Of a stretch of DNA of 64,000 nt, positions 1 through 10,329 are shown piece after piece (within the stretch, counting starts at the first letter, position 1; every line of letters begins with the position of its first letter). Both the position numbers and the translations under genes were made by a program. The notes below the pieces were generated by a model that was not told the DNA's origin, searched no databases, and worked only from the letters and a program-made list of their open reading frames with translations. The DNA is from Coffea arabica. Taxonomy: Eukaryota; Streptophyta; Magnoliopsida; Gentianales; Rubiaceae. The DNA lies in NCBI RefSeq assembly GCF_036785885.1, contig NC_092310.1, positions 1,674,001 through 1,738,000 of the forward strand. The letters run 5' to 3'.

Positions 1-128
1 AGAAAAATATCTAGTCACTGTATTATGAGTGACCAACTAATATTTATAAGAGCACAAACCTAACAAACTATTTACAAGAATACCCTTACTAATTTATTAT
101 CTACAAGAATACTTATATTCTCTTAATA
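1..128 (-). repeat. 3' LTR of copia-1 (partial)
   Basis: Aligns base by base with 5401-5528 with few differences. It ends TTAATA where the other LTR ends TTAACA, so the terminal dinucleotide has mutated. The C-rich run just right of it (129-136) is the complement of the polypurine tract. Confidence 0.88.
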
Positions 129-134
129 CCCCCC

Positions 135-1404
135 TCAAGTTGGAGCATATATATCATAAGTACCAAACTTGTTACAAATGTATTTCACCCTAGAACCCCC
201 TAAACTCTTGGTAAACACATCAGCCAATTGATCTACAGACGGTACATGAGATGTCTTGATGACTCCGTCAAGCAATTTCTCTCGAATGAAATGACAATCA
301 ACTTTAATGTGTTTTGTTCTTTCATGAAACACTGGATTAGATGCAATATGAACAGCTGTCTGATTATCACACACTAAATTCATAGGTTGTTTATGCTCAA
401 ACCCAATTTCAAGTAACATGCTCTTTAACCAAACTAGATGCAATATGAACAGCTGTCTGATTATCACACACTAAATTCATAGGCTGTTTATGCTCAAACC
501 CAATTTCAAGTAACATGCCCTTTAACCAAACTAACTCACATACAGTGTGAGCCATAGCGCGGTATTCAGATTCTGCACTTGATCTGGAGACAACTGTTTG
601 TTTCTTACTCTTCTACGACACTAAATTACCACTAACAAATACACAATATCCTATGGTCGATTTTCGATTTAAGGCAGAACCAGCCCAATCTGCATCACTA
701 TATCCTTCAATATCAGTGTGTCCATGATTTTGATACAGTAACCCTTTTCCAGGAGTACTCTTAAGATACCTGAGAATTCGTATAACAACATCCCAATGAC
801 TAGTACGAGGGGTATCAAGAAATTGACTCACAACACTCACTGCAAACGAAATGTCAGGTCTCGTTACAGTGAGATAATTTAATTTACCCACAAGTCTTCG
901 ATATTGCCTAGGATCATCTAGTAATGTACCTTGATCTCCTACTAATTTCACATTAGGATCCATAGGAGTATCCACTGGTCGGCAACCTAACATCCCAACT
1001 TCACTCAGCATATCGAGTACATATTTTCTTTGACATATATAAATCCCATATTTAGACCGAACTACCTCAATACCCAGAAAATACTGTAGATGACCTAAAT
1101 CCTTTGTCTGAAAGTTTGCCTGCAAATTGGATTTAAGTTTCTGGATCCCCACAACATCATCACCTGTAATCACAATATCATCCATATAAACAACTAATAA
1201 AATTTTACCAGCATTAGAATACCGATAAAATACAGAATGATCTACTCCACATCTTGTCAAACCGAATTCCATGACAACACTACTAAACCGGCCAAACCAG
1301 GCCCTCAGAAACTGTTTCAATCCATATAAGGATTTTTTCAAACGACAAACCAACCGCAAATTCTTTCCCGAAACAACAAATCCAGCAGGTTGTTCCATAT
1401 ATAC
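135..1404 (-). pseudogene. copia-1 pol, 3' part: RT (C-terminal half) and RNase H
   Basis: Reads on the minus strand from the nested solo LTR to the 3' LTR. The RT half carries LYGLKQ, the catalytic VVYMDDIVITG motif and YFLGIEV. RNase H follows, with GYSDADWAGS and later LVCDNQTAVHIASNPVFHER. The copia C-terminus (DCHFIREKLLDG, QLADVFTKSL) ends close to the polypurine tract. Two lesions are visible: a TAG stop just after GNLVS near 613, where the family has Trp, and a 97-bp tandem duplication (339-435 and 436-532) that shifts the frame inside RNase H. The catalytic RT residues survive but the protein cannot be made in one piece. Confidence 0.88.
339..532. repeat. 97-bp tandem duplication inside copia-1 RNase H
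   Basis: The block starting AGATGCAATATGAACAG at 339 repeats at 436. The copies differ at about two positions (GGTTG/GGCTG, CATGCTC/CATGCCC). Since 97 is not a multiple of three, the duplication shifts the reading frame. Confidence 0.9.
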
Positions 1405-3017
1405 CTGACAGGTGCCGAACCTGTACAATAATAATTACTAAAAAATCCTAATTATCACCACAATTAATTATAGAACAAATCCAAGTACTGGAGCAGGGAC
1501 CTTAGGTGTGCAATGGGTTACTTGATTCACCCTGTTCTCGAAGAGTTTGCTTGATCCGATATACCAGATTTGTCTATAAAAATATTAATTTTACGTATAA
1601 TGGCAAGTAGAGTCGATTTCACAGGGAGCGGGTAGGAAATTATTTCTTTCCAAATTGGTAGAGCGAAATTGGGGGATTTTTAATGTGAGGCAAATAAAAA
1701 TAAAACTAGAAATAAAACAAACAAAGTCCAAAACTAACTCACAAAACACAATTTATTGAAATTATCAATTAATAAAAGTTCTACCCAAAAGATCAACTGC
1801 TCAGGCACGACCTAATTAAATGATCATCGATGCAACGATATTTCACCCATTTATCACTAGGTTAGTTATAGTTATCAATAAGTTCTGATAACCAATTCTT
1901 CCTTACCTTTTCGACAGCCAAGGTACGACCGTTGACTGTTTCTCTAACTAGATAACAACCCTAGGTACGACCTTAGGAATTTAATCATCCAATTGCATTA
2001 GAACTAGAAGAACCCAACCCTAACCAATAGACACGCTAAAAGGGTTTATTTAAATTAGATCCTGCGTTCCCCCAACATAAAATTAATTATGGTAGTTGTC
2101 ACTAGTTATCAACCAAACGAACAATTACGGATCCAATTTAGTTAATGTGACAGTAGGCTATTAAATTAAATCAAATACCCGGCCGTTGATATTTAATTAA
2201 TAAAATAACCATGAACAAGTAATTCAGAGAACGCACGAATAGTGACAAATTGAAAGAAATAATGAAAATTTGATTAGATCTCACAATTATTATGGGCCGC
2301 GCCCTCGCGTCGACTTTTGGATAGAGGAGAAATTTAGCCGCTTCCCATCATGTCAATCATGCCAGGGCTGGTAGGTTTCATCCGCATAATTATCAAAGAG
2401 ATTGGAACGATGGACTAGCGACGAAAGAAAGAAAAGAAAAAGTCTCCCTCGTCTCTGCGTTAATATTAGTACTAAAGACGGCCGCACTATGCCAAAGTCA
2501 TCAACAATTTTACAGAGTCAAAGCCGAGGCCAAAGAGCCGCAAAGTGTCAAAGCCAAAAAGTAAAAGAAAAATCTTTGATGTCTCACGGAGAGAGCGAAA
2601 ACAAAAACCGAAAAGCTAATCTAGTCTTGATGATCCGTGAAGCTGGCCCTTTTTTTCTCTTTTATATTCTCCTCTGCACTGCCAGGAGAAAAGAAAGAAA
2701 CGTCTGGAGCACAACTTCCTCTTTTGGGGCTTTAATCCTATGCTCCGGTCTCACGTGAACCCAATTCATTAGTTAGTCCTACTGCTAGAGATCGCGGGTC
2801 CGGCTTCTCGGCAACCTCTACCTTTTCTGGCGTGGGCACGCCCTGAGATGAAGGGTCTTCTGGAGATTTGTCTCAAGAGATTACTTTTAACGCCAACCAC
2901 CTATAATTCATACACATATGAAATATGAGCAAAACCTCAATATTTAGCACTGTAAGTAGCCAAAATTAGGACAAAATAACAGTGCAAAATGTGCCAAATA
3001 ATTGCTCTATCAATACC
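1401..3017 (-). mobile_element. Solo LTR of an Athila-like gypsy element, nested in copia-1
   Basis: The 1607-bp LTR (1406-3012) starts TGACAGG and ends TATCA. It is flanked by the perfect 5-bp target duplication ATACC (1401-1405 and 3013-3017). No internal domain is present, so it is a solo LTR left by LTR-LTR recombination. In reverse complement, 1460-2260 matches the LTRs of the full-length gypsy element at 8747-21383, most clearly near the 3' end, but it diverges elsewhere. It is therefore a sister family, not the same one. Removing it and one copy of ATACC joins the copia RT reading frame exactly. Confidence 0.92.
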
Positions 3018-3640
3018 TCTTCTTCCAAATCTCCATGCAAAAATGCATTTTTCATATCCAACTGATGCAATGGCCAATTGTAAATTGCTGCCAAAAAGAT
3101 AAGAAGACGAACAGAGGTAATCTTTGCAACAGGAGAAAATGTTTCTAAGTAGTCTACTCCATACACCTGAGTAAATCCTCTAACTACCAGACGAGCTTTC
3201 AATCTATCAATAGAACCATAAGGCTGCACTTTTATAGTGTAGACCCATTTACAACCAACAACAGGCTTACCTGAAGGACGAGGGACAAGATCCCAAGTAC
3301 CATTTTGTTCCAAAGCAGACATCTCTTCTTGCATAGCTAATCTCCAACCAGGATGATTAAGAGCATAGGTAATAGACTTAGGAATGAAGATAGAATCAAG
3401 GGAAGCAACAAAAGAATAATATGACATAGAGAGACGAGAATAAGAAATAAAATTAGAAATAGGATGAAAAGTACAATGTCTCTTATCTTTGCGTAAAACA
3501 ATAGGAAGATCTAACTCAGAGGAGGGTGTCATACCTGGATTTGAAGATTGAGAGTTAATTGGTGAAGTGCGTGGCATATCAGGAACTTTCTCAACCATGA
3601 AACGACGAGAGCAAACTTGAAGATGAGAACGAGATAATCA
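3013..3640 (-). pseudogene. copia-1 pol: N-terminal half of reverse transcriptase
   Basis: Minus-strand reading shows the copia RT start: WRLAMQEEMSALEQNGTWDL, then GCKWVYTIKV, KARLVVRGFTQ, DYLETFSPVAKITSVR and LDMKNAFLHGDLEEEV. The frame is cut off at the last motif by the nested solo LTR and resumes at 1404. The residues after EEEV in the uninterrupted reading come from the inserted LTR and are not part of the protein. Confidence 0.9.
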
Positions 3641-4570
3641 AGCTATGGAATTTGGTGGACTAAATAACTCAGGTAATAAAGGGGAAGGAACTGGTAAAAC
3701 ATGAGAGGATAAAGAGGGACACTGGTCTAACTCACAAGGCATACGGTGTTTCATAAAATATGGAGTGGATTCAAAGAAAGTAATATCAGCACAAGTAAAA
3801 AATTGATTTAAAACTGGACTGTAACATCTATACCCTTTTTGCGCTCGTGCGTATCCTAAAAAAATACACTTAATAGCACGAGAATCTAATTTATCCACTC
3901 CGGGAGCAAGTTGATGAACAAAGCACACACATCCAAAAATACGATAAGGTAATTTAAACACAGGTTCATGAGGAAAAAGAATGGAGTGAGGTAATTGACC
4001 TTCAAGAATATTAGATGGCATGCGATTAATTAAATAACATGCAGCTAGAACTGCATCACTCCAAAATTGTTTGGGCACATTCATGTGCAACAACAGTGTT
4101 CGAGCAATTTCGATTAAATGTCCAATTTTTCTTTCAGCAACTCCATTCTGTTGTGGAGTGTGAGGACAAGAGAACTGATGAATAATACCAGACTTACTCA
4201 TAAAGGTATTAAAATGAGTGGAAATATATTCTTTCGCATTATCACTGCGAAGTATACATACAGACACACCAAATTAATTCTTTATTTCTGCAACAAATGC
4301 ACAAAAAATGGAATATAGTTCTGAACAATCTTTCATTAAATAAAACCATGTAACTCTTGAAAAATCATCAACAAAGATTACAAAATATTTAAAACCTAAC
4401 TTTGAAGTGACTCGACTAGGACCCCAAACATCAGAATGAACTAACAAAGAGGGTTCAGAAACCCGTTTATTGACTCTAGGAGCAAAAGAAACACGATGAT
4501 GCTTCCCAAACTGACAAGACTCACATTCTAACGAAGACAACTGACTCAAAGTAGGAACCAACTTTTTCAA
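3638..4570 (-). pseudogene. copia-1 pol: GAG-pre-integrase tail and integrase core
   Basis: 4274-4570 gives the His/Cys region tail (ESCQFGKHHRVSF) and the start of the integrase core (LLVHSDVWGPSRV, FVIFVDDFSRVTWFYLM). A frame break near 4270 separates it from 3638-4267. That part carries LRSDNAKEY, the HTPQQNGVAERK motif with the catalytic Glu, FWSDAVLAACYLINRMP, and the Phe/Gly-rich tail (GCVCFVHQLAPG, KCIFLGYARAQKGY). The D, D and E of the integrase triad are all visible, but in two frames. Confidence 0.9.
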
Positions 4571-4606
4571 ATTTTGTAGAGACGGATGACCAAACGACAG
4601 TGAATT

Positions 4607-5152
4607 TCAAGAGGAGAAAACAGTAGCAGGACATACAATCGAACTATTAGAGTTAAATAAATAAAGACCATTATGCTCATGCCCTCCACCAATCGTTCTC
4701 TTTGTTTTCAAATCCTGAATGACAACAGAATCAGGAGAAAAAATAACTAAACATTGTAGAAATTTAGTGAGCTTATTAACAGACATTAGATTAAATAGCA
4801 AATCGGGTACGTAAAGAACAGAAGACAACGGAAGAGATGGATTAATTTCTACAGTGCCTAGTTCTTTAACTTTAATGGTAGATCCGTCAGCTAAAGTAAC
4901 ATGAGAAAAGGAAGTAGACTCTTGAAAATTAAAAAAGTTTTTAGAGGTACCTGGCATATGATCAGTAGCTCTGGAATCAATAATCCATGAGTCATTACCT
5001 TTTTGTGCTAAAGAAGCAGAGGGAAGAGATGCGTGATTTGTAACTTGGTACTGTAGAAATTTAACATAATCTTTCTCGGATATAGTAACAGTCTTCTGGG
5101 AACTCGATTCAACTTGGTCAGTGGTAACCGCATTAACAAACCTTTTAACCAT
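4607..5152 (-). pseudogene. copia-1: short N-terminal region and retropepsin-like protease
   Basis: A start at 5152 (MVKRFVNAV) gives a short leader, then the copia protease region: NDSWIIDSRATDHM, FSHVTLADGSTIKVKELG, LSSVLYVPDLLFNLMSV. The usual DSGA active site reads DSRA here (Gly to Arg), which should kill the protease. No gag with a zinc knuckle precedes it; only about 50 residues lie upstream. The reading ends at 4607 just before the GAG-pre-integrase region. Confidence 0.8.
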
Positions 5153-5195
5153 AGCGAATAGCACTTTAAACCAAAGAAAGAGTAAAAACTCGAGA

Positions 5196-5337
5196 TGAAC
5201 AGTAACGCTTGAACAGTGCCCGTGTACAATATGCGTGAACAGTAATGCGTGAATAGTACGTCGTGAACAGTGCTCCGCCATGAACAGTAACGACGTAAAC
5301 AGTGCCGCAATGAACAGTGCGGCTGAACAGTACTTTT
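5196..5337. repeat. Array of about ten GAACAGT-type heptamers in the copia-1 leader
   Basis: Between the primer-binding site and the coding region the motif (T)GAACAGT recurs about every 10-25 bp (for example at 5196, 5210, 5277 and 5313), with variants GAATAGT and AAACAGT. Spacers are short and CG-containing (AACG, GCC). On the element's own strand the motif is ACTGTTCA. Confidence 0.85.
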
Positions 5338-5369
5338 GCTATATGTTTAACTCTAACCCTAGGACTTTA

Positions 5370-5381
5370 GCTCTGATACCA
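5370..5381 (-). promoter_or_regulatory. Primer-binding site of copia-1 (initiator Met tRNA)
   Basis: The minus strand reads TGGTATCAGAGC directly after the 5' LTR. This is the standard plant copia site complementary to the 3' end of initiator tRNA-Met. Confidence 0.93.
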
Positions 5382-5528
5382 TGTTAACAGGTATTTTGGG
5401 AGGAAAACATGTAGTCACCGTATTATGAGTGACCAACTAGTATTTATAGGAGTACAAACCTAACAAACTATTTACATGAATACCCTTACTAATTTATTAT
5501 CTACAAGAATACTTATATTCTCTTAACA
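5382..5528 (-). repeat. 5' LTR of copia-1
   Basis: 147 bp, starting TGTTAACAGG and ending TCTTAACA on the plus strand. The ends form the inverted repeat TGTTAA/TTAACA. It is nearly identical to the partial LTR at 1-128. Confidence 0.92.
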
Positions 5529-7680
5529 AACCAGAAGTATGAGAAGGTGCCAGGAGTATGCTAAGGTCAAGGATGAAGCCGAGATAGAAGGAGAAAGAAA
5601 GAAGGATCTCAGTGGCAATGTGGTTTCCAACACAAGTTTTAGCCAGGAGTATGATAAGGTCAAGCATAATTCAGAGATAGAAGGAGAGGGTCCTAAAACT
5701 GCAGTATCAAAGGAAGATGTGGAATCTAATCCAGGGGAACAACAACCTGCTGATAACAAGAGTGAGATAGATGAGAATCAAGTAGGTTCTGCAAGGCAAA
5801 ATGCCAGGTTCACTGATGTAGATGGAAGCAGAAAGTGTTGAGTTGTCAAGAGCAAATTAAGTGACCACTAAATTATTGCTGAAATTAACTGAAAGAGGTT
5901 GAACACCATTTCTAGCAAGTAAGCCTACATATAAAAATTACGTCTTTACTCTTAAAGGATGCCCTTCCATGGTGGTTCTCATCCTACTCCTTTCATTGCT
6001 TTATATTCATGCATTCAGTAAGTAATTTTACATGTAACAATTATGCACATAATGCTTGTCCATTGATATCTAAAAATATGTTTGGGTTTTTGTCTAAGTC
6101 CTAGCCCAATGATGCTCAATTAATACTGATGAAGAATCTTTAATTGTCATATAAATGTGTCTGTGCTTTGACTTAGACTTTTTGTTTTGCATTTCCTTTG
6201 GTCTGAAAGAGAAATATCCATCCTTTCTCTAATAATAGATAGGAATTGAATTGCGCTATGCTTAAGATGGGTAAAAATTGCTAAATGCGAAAACTTACCG
6301 GGAGAGTGCAAGCTGAAACATTAGGTGACCACCATCCTTATGAATCATTTTTGCCAACCTAAGATGTGTTCTTGTCCTAGCAGACTTGAGATTTTGACAG
6401 GTTGACTGAAATATCGGCAGGAATAGAGAACAATTAACATGGTTTCCTCTTCCTACAGCCTACTATTTCAGAAGAAAGAAAGACTAATTAATTAAATTAT
6501 AATTATTCCTGCCACCAGTATAGATGTAATCACCTGTGATTTTGTTAACCCGGAATCCTTGGCCCTGTTTTGCCCAAATAGATTAGGCTGTATCATTTGT
6601 GCTTTGTACTAGAAAATCAACTTTTTCCCTTGGTTGGACCCTGGCTGCTGAGACCGCGATTGGATCCTTCATCCTTATGAAGGGTCTATAGCCGACTGTC
6701 TATTTCACCCATTACCGTAGCTCAGTTGATCAGCAAGACACAACAGTACATTCATGTGCACCAACAAGAGATTTGGTTATTTTGATTTGTGTGGTTCTGT
6801 AATTTTAAGCGACAATTTCACATGGGAATAATATCTAAAGCTTGCTGAAGGGCCAGAGCAAAGTGAAAGAATTGGGGCAAGGTTTTGTCAACAAATAAGA
6901 AGAATGAACTGATTGTTATAAGAAGAATTGGAGAAGCTTAATATAGAAATTAAGAAAAGAAATGGAGATGCAAAACATTGTCGGATTGTTGATGCGAATT
7001 TCTGGATCCTTTTTCTGTCATGAGTCATTGACAGCTGTAAGAGCCATAGTCATCAACCAACTAATGCTGCGACTTCTGAAAAAGAATTTGCATTGTGTTT
7101 CCAATCTGCACAGAAAAGGAATGAAGGATATTAATGTAACCAATTCTGGAAAATACTAGAGTAGTTCAGGAAGTTATAATAAACAATTGTCTATACATGA
7201 GTAGAGATACAATTTGTAAAGCCAAAAGTGAAAAAAGAATGAAGTTCGTCAAGGCTAGCACACACAACATGTTACAATGAAGCATGTTATGGATTCAATG
7301 AAATTGTTGCCTATTTGTGGAACTATCCACTCAATAACACAGTACAGCTTGTCTATTTGGATCAAAGGTTGTATAGGTGGCAAATAAGAATGAGCCTCTA
7401 TAATATCTGTTCTCAACATGTTTGTTTCTTCATAAAGAACTTCCACGATACCAATTCTCTGTTTCACTGATTTTATGGTGATTCCACTGCATTTTTTAAT
7501 TTTCTGTTTGCAGAAGAATATGTCACATGACATGGAGAAGCCCCTCTACAAGACTTTTTACATCTGGTCCCTACAGAATGCCATCCACCAGAATCCTGAA
7601 TATTGGAAAGGTGATATCCGACCTAGTCCAGTCCCTTTGCTTTTTGGATGCTTTTGTCTGGAAACCAGATGAAGTACATA
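5529..7680 (+). repeat. Inverted segmental duplication, plus-strand copy (interrupted)
   Basis: This segment matches the reverse complement of roughly 36680-39498 along its length. Shared landmarks include the repeat-coding part at the left and the block around 7020-7060 that matches 38045-38085. It also shares the sequence near 7440-7680 with the reverse complement of 36660-36860. The copy continues past two insertions at 8675-8741 and 21389-21655. Its left end is cut by copia-1, so the Tudor-domain exon found with the other copy would lie beyond the window. Divergence looks like 5-10% by eye, with small indels. Confidence 0.88.
5539..5841 (+). pseudogene. 3' fragment of the Tudor-domain gene: 31-residue acidic/basic repeats
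   Basis: Encodes the repeat block QEYAKVKDEAEIEGERKKDL, then TSFSQEYDKVKHNSEIEGEG, then a unique tail (NKSEIDENQVGSARQNARFT) and a stop. The same peptide occurs in the inverted copy at 39165-39480, so it derives from a real gene's coding sequence. Here it is severed from its 5' part by the copia-1 insertion and has no promoter or start of its own. The function of the repeat is unknown; it is highly charged and probably disordered or helical. Confidence 0.7.
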
Positions 7681-8674
7681 AAGCCTGTTTGGAACCTGAG
7701 TTTTTTGGAAGTTTGTCTAAAACTTTACTGTAGTGCACTGTAGAAGTTTTTGAAAAAATTTTGTAGAAGTTTTTGTTAGGTGAAAAATTTTGTAAAAGTT
7801 TTTGTAAGGTGAAAATTTTTTTTTTCTTTTTTTTTTCTTTCCCTTTCTTTTTCTTTTTCTTTTTCATTTTCTTTTTCTTTCTTTCCTTTTTCTTTTCTTT
7901 TCTCTCTTTTTTTTCTTCTTCTTCTTCTTCCCCATTACCTCCACCACCCCCAGCTGCAACTCCACCTCCCGCCGCCCCCCTCTGCCCCTTCCCCCTCCCC
8001 CCGCCTTCCCTCTCTCCCCCGCCGTCCCCCTCCCCCCGCCTTCCCCCTCCCCGCCGCCTTCCCCCTCTCCCCACCGCCTCTCTCTCCCCCATCTTCCCCC
8101 CGTAGCCCCTTCCCCCTCCCCCCGCCTTCCCTCTCTCCAGCCCCTTCCCCCTCCCCCCACAACCTCTCTCTCCCCCATCTTCCCCCCCGCAGCCCCCTCT
8201 GCCCCTCCCCCCGCCTTCCCTCTCTCCCCCGCAGTCCCCCTCCCTTCCCCCTCCCCCCGCCGCCTCCCTCTCCCCCATCTTCCCCCCCGCAGCCCCCTCT
8301 GCCCCTTCCCCCTCCTCCCTCTGCCCCCCTCGCCGCCCCTCTCTGTGCCACCCCCCTCTGCGCCAGGCGTAAGAGAGAAAAAAAAAGACAATGGAGGATG
8401 ATGGCAGGGGAGGAAGAGGGGGAGAGGGAAAAAAATGGGGAAAAAAAAAAGACCAGCACCGGAATCGGAAATTGGTGACGGAGCCGGCAATGGAGGTGGT
8501 GGTGAGGGAGGAAGAAGAAGAAAAGGGGAAGGGAATTTTTTTTGTTGTGTTTTGGATATTTTAAGTGTGTAGGTTAAAAACTTTGATAAGTTTTTTGGGG
8601 TTGTTGTAGCAAAAGTTGTTAAAAAAACTAGTTTTATACAAATTTGGTAAAAAATAAAGCTTCCAAACAGGCCC
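7681..8674. mobile_element. MITE-like DNA transposon with a very long polypyrimidine core
   Basis: Terminal inverted repeats AAGCCTGTTTGGAA (7681-7694) and TTCCAAACAGGCCC (8661-8674) bound a ~1-kb insertion. The other duplication copy (reverse complement of 36660-36680) lacks it: there GTACATA runs straight into GTTATATC. No coding capacity for a transposase is seen. The ends are T-rich and the centre (about 7810-8390 and on) is a C/T tract. A clean target duplication is not visible, so superfamily (hAT or PIF/Harbinger) is open. Confidence 0.72.
7810..8535. repeat. Polypyrimidine low-complexity tract (T-rich then C-rich, ending purine-rich)
   Basis: Runs of T and CT (7818-7930) pass into imperfect repeats of CCCCCTCCCCCCGCCTTCC type with an irregular ~40-70 bp period up to about 8370. 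A G/A-rich stretch follows at 8390-8535. Long open frames on both strands here encode only Gly/Arg/Glu or Pro/Phe runs and are composition artefacts. Confidence 0.9.
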
Positions 8675-8741
8675 AGTTATATCATTTTGAAAGAAACCTT
8701 AGGATTAACTTGTTTATGAAGTAGACCAATTCCACAACTAT
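8675..8741 (+). repeat. Continuation of the inverted duplication between the MITE and the gypsy element
   Basis: GTTATATCATTTTGAAAGAA and the following bases match the reverse complement of the 36610-36665 region. The stretch is then interrupted by the gypsy insertion at the target site CTCCC. Confidence 0.8.
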
Positions 8742-8746
8742 CTCCC

Positions 8747-10237
8747 TGATAGGGTATAACTTGTTAGTAATTTTATTATGATTTTCCTTTCTATCCCTGA
8801 CAAATATTGTGTTAATTGCTGGTATTTAATCATATTTGGTATTTGGAATCAATTTCAGGAGTAAAGCAGAAATATTACCAAATGGAGGGACTTTCTAGAG
8901 CATATTACTAAGGGTCAAGTCAGCAGGGCCTAGCATTGGTAATTCATCTTCTCAATTTCGGTGGGGGCCCATGGAATAAAGACTACTGGTCATTTGGCCA
9001 AAAGCTGACAACGTACAAAGCCTAAGGAAACTAAGAAGAAATGGGGCAGCTTGTGGCCAATTGGTGGGGACCACTGGATATCTTTCCTTTGGCTTTAAAT
9101 AGGGAGCTAACGTACAGAAGACGGACGGCCAGCTTTTAGTTTTAGCTTTTTAGTTCAGTTTTTTGTTTCTTTTCTTCCTTGGACTGGCCTCTGATACACG
9201 CCAGGTGTTCGACAATATTTCCCAACGGGGAAAATATCCTTTATTCCTTACTTTTTAGTAAGAAACAATGCCTTCGCAATTTATCAATTCGTGTGGTGAT
9301 TTAATTATGCGGCGTGGCTAAGTCTTCCATCTAGTCAAGGGTCAACTCGACGGCGCAGTCCCGAAAATCTGTGAGATCTAATGAGTTTTCACGCGTTCCT
9401 TAATTTGTTAATATTTACACATTGCCTGCTTGTATTTTCATGGGATTATTTTATTAATTGGGTGTCAAGGGCCCGATATTCAATGTGATTTATTAATCTC
9501 GTGCCAATTTAGTCAATTAAATCCGTAATTGTTTGATTGATTAATATTAGTGGCAACTGGTGTGTTTACACATTAGGCGAACGTGCAATCTAATTTAAAT
9601 AACCCTTGTAGCGTGTTATTGATTAGGGCTAGGTTTTTCTGGTTGTTAATGCTATTGGAAAATTAATTCCTATGGTCGTACTTAGGAGTACTTTTCTGGT
9701 TAGGGGTGATTAATGGTCGTACCTTGGTCACCTATAAATTAAGGAAAAATTGGTCATTAGAGTTCATCGATGACTATAACTAGCCTATTAATAAATTAAG
9801 TGAACCTCACTTGCATCAATGATCGGATAAATGGACTGTGCCTGAGTAGTTGCATCCTTGGCTAGAATTTATTTATTCCTGATTAAATTCCTGCTATATT
9901 TGTGCTAGTTAATTGCTCATTCTTATTTGACTTGTTTAATTATTGTTAGTTCATTCCGGTGAAATCCCCCCTTACCAATTGGACTTTAAAAGAGACAGGT
10001 ATCTCCAGTCCCTGAGGAGACGACCCTACTTGTCACTGTCTACTATTTAGTAATTTTTGTCAACTAATTAATTCTGGTATATCGGGTTAAGCAAACTCTT
10101 CGGGAACAGGGTGAATCAAGTAACCCATTGCACACCTAGAGTCCTTGCTCCAGTACCTAGGATCAATTATTGACTGCTTTTAGTGGTAGCTAGGTTCTAT
10201 ATTTATTATTATTATTGCACAGGCTGACGACCTGTCA
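8747..10237 (+). repeat. 5' LTR of the Athila-like element
   Basis: Begins TGATAGGGTATAA and ends GACCTGTCA. 1491 bp, nearly identical to 19892-21383. The 3' third is shared with the solo LTRs at 1406-3012 (inverted) and 27259-28572. Confidence 0.95.
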
Positions 10238-10242
10238 ATTTT

Positions 10243-10260
10243 TGGCGCCGTTGCCGGGGA
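10243..10260 (+). promoter_or_regulatory. Primer-binding site of the Athila-like element (tRNA-Asp)
   Basis: TGGCGCCGTTGCCGGGGA lies 5 bp past the LTR end. It is complementary to the 3' end of plant tRNA-Asp, the usual primer of the Athila/Tat lineage. Confidence 0.93.
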
Positions 10261-10329
10261 CTGGCGTTATTATTTGTTTCTTTTTAAATTCTTTTTTTTT
10301 GTCCTAATTTTCTGGTTTTCTTCTAGTGT

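Larger units (their letters stand above)
1..5528 (-). mobile_element. Ty1/copia LTR retrotransposon (copia-1), defective, left end cut by the window
   Basis: Two LTRs bound the element: 5382-5528 (5' LTR, 147 bp) and 1-128, whose first ~19 bp lie outside the window. Internal domains read on the minus strand in copia order: protease, integrase, reverse transcriptase, RNase H. The primer-binding site abuts the 5' LTR at 5370-5381. No gag with a zinc knuckle is visible, so the element is gag-poor as well as broken by stops and frameshifts. A 1607-bp solo LTR sits inside the RT gene. The 5' LTR abuts a host duplication copy at 5529, inside its coding repeats; the predicted 5-bp target duplication (AACCA) would lie left of the window and cannot be checked. 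Confidence 0.9.

Noticed and set aside
2402..2758. 118-codon frame in the nested solo LTR
   Set aside because: It lies within LTR sequence, is lysine/serine-rich and matches no protein family.
6700..6760. tRNA-like sequence (GTAGCTCAGTTGATCAGC)
   Set aside because: It resembles a D-arm by chance, but no anticodon arm, T-arm or acceptor pairing could be found.
7571..8490. Long open frames on both strands (Gly/Arg/Glu-rich or Pro/Phe-rich)
   Set aside because: They lie wholly in the polypyrimidine tract of a MITE-like insertion. Composition alone keeps all frames open.
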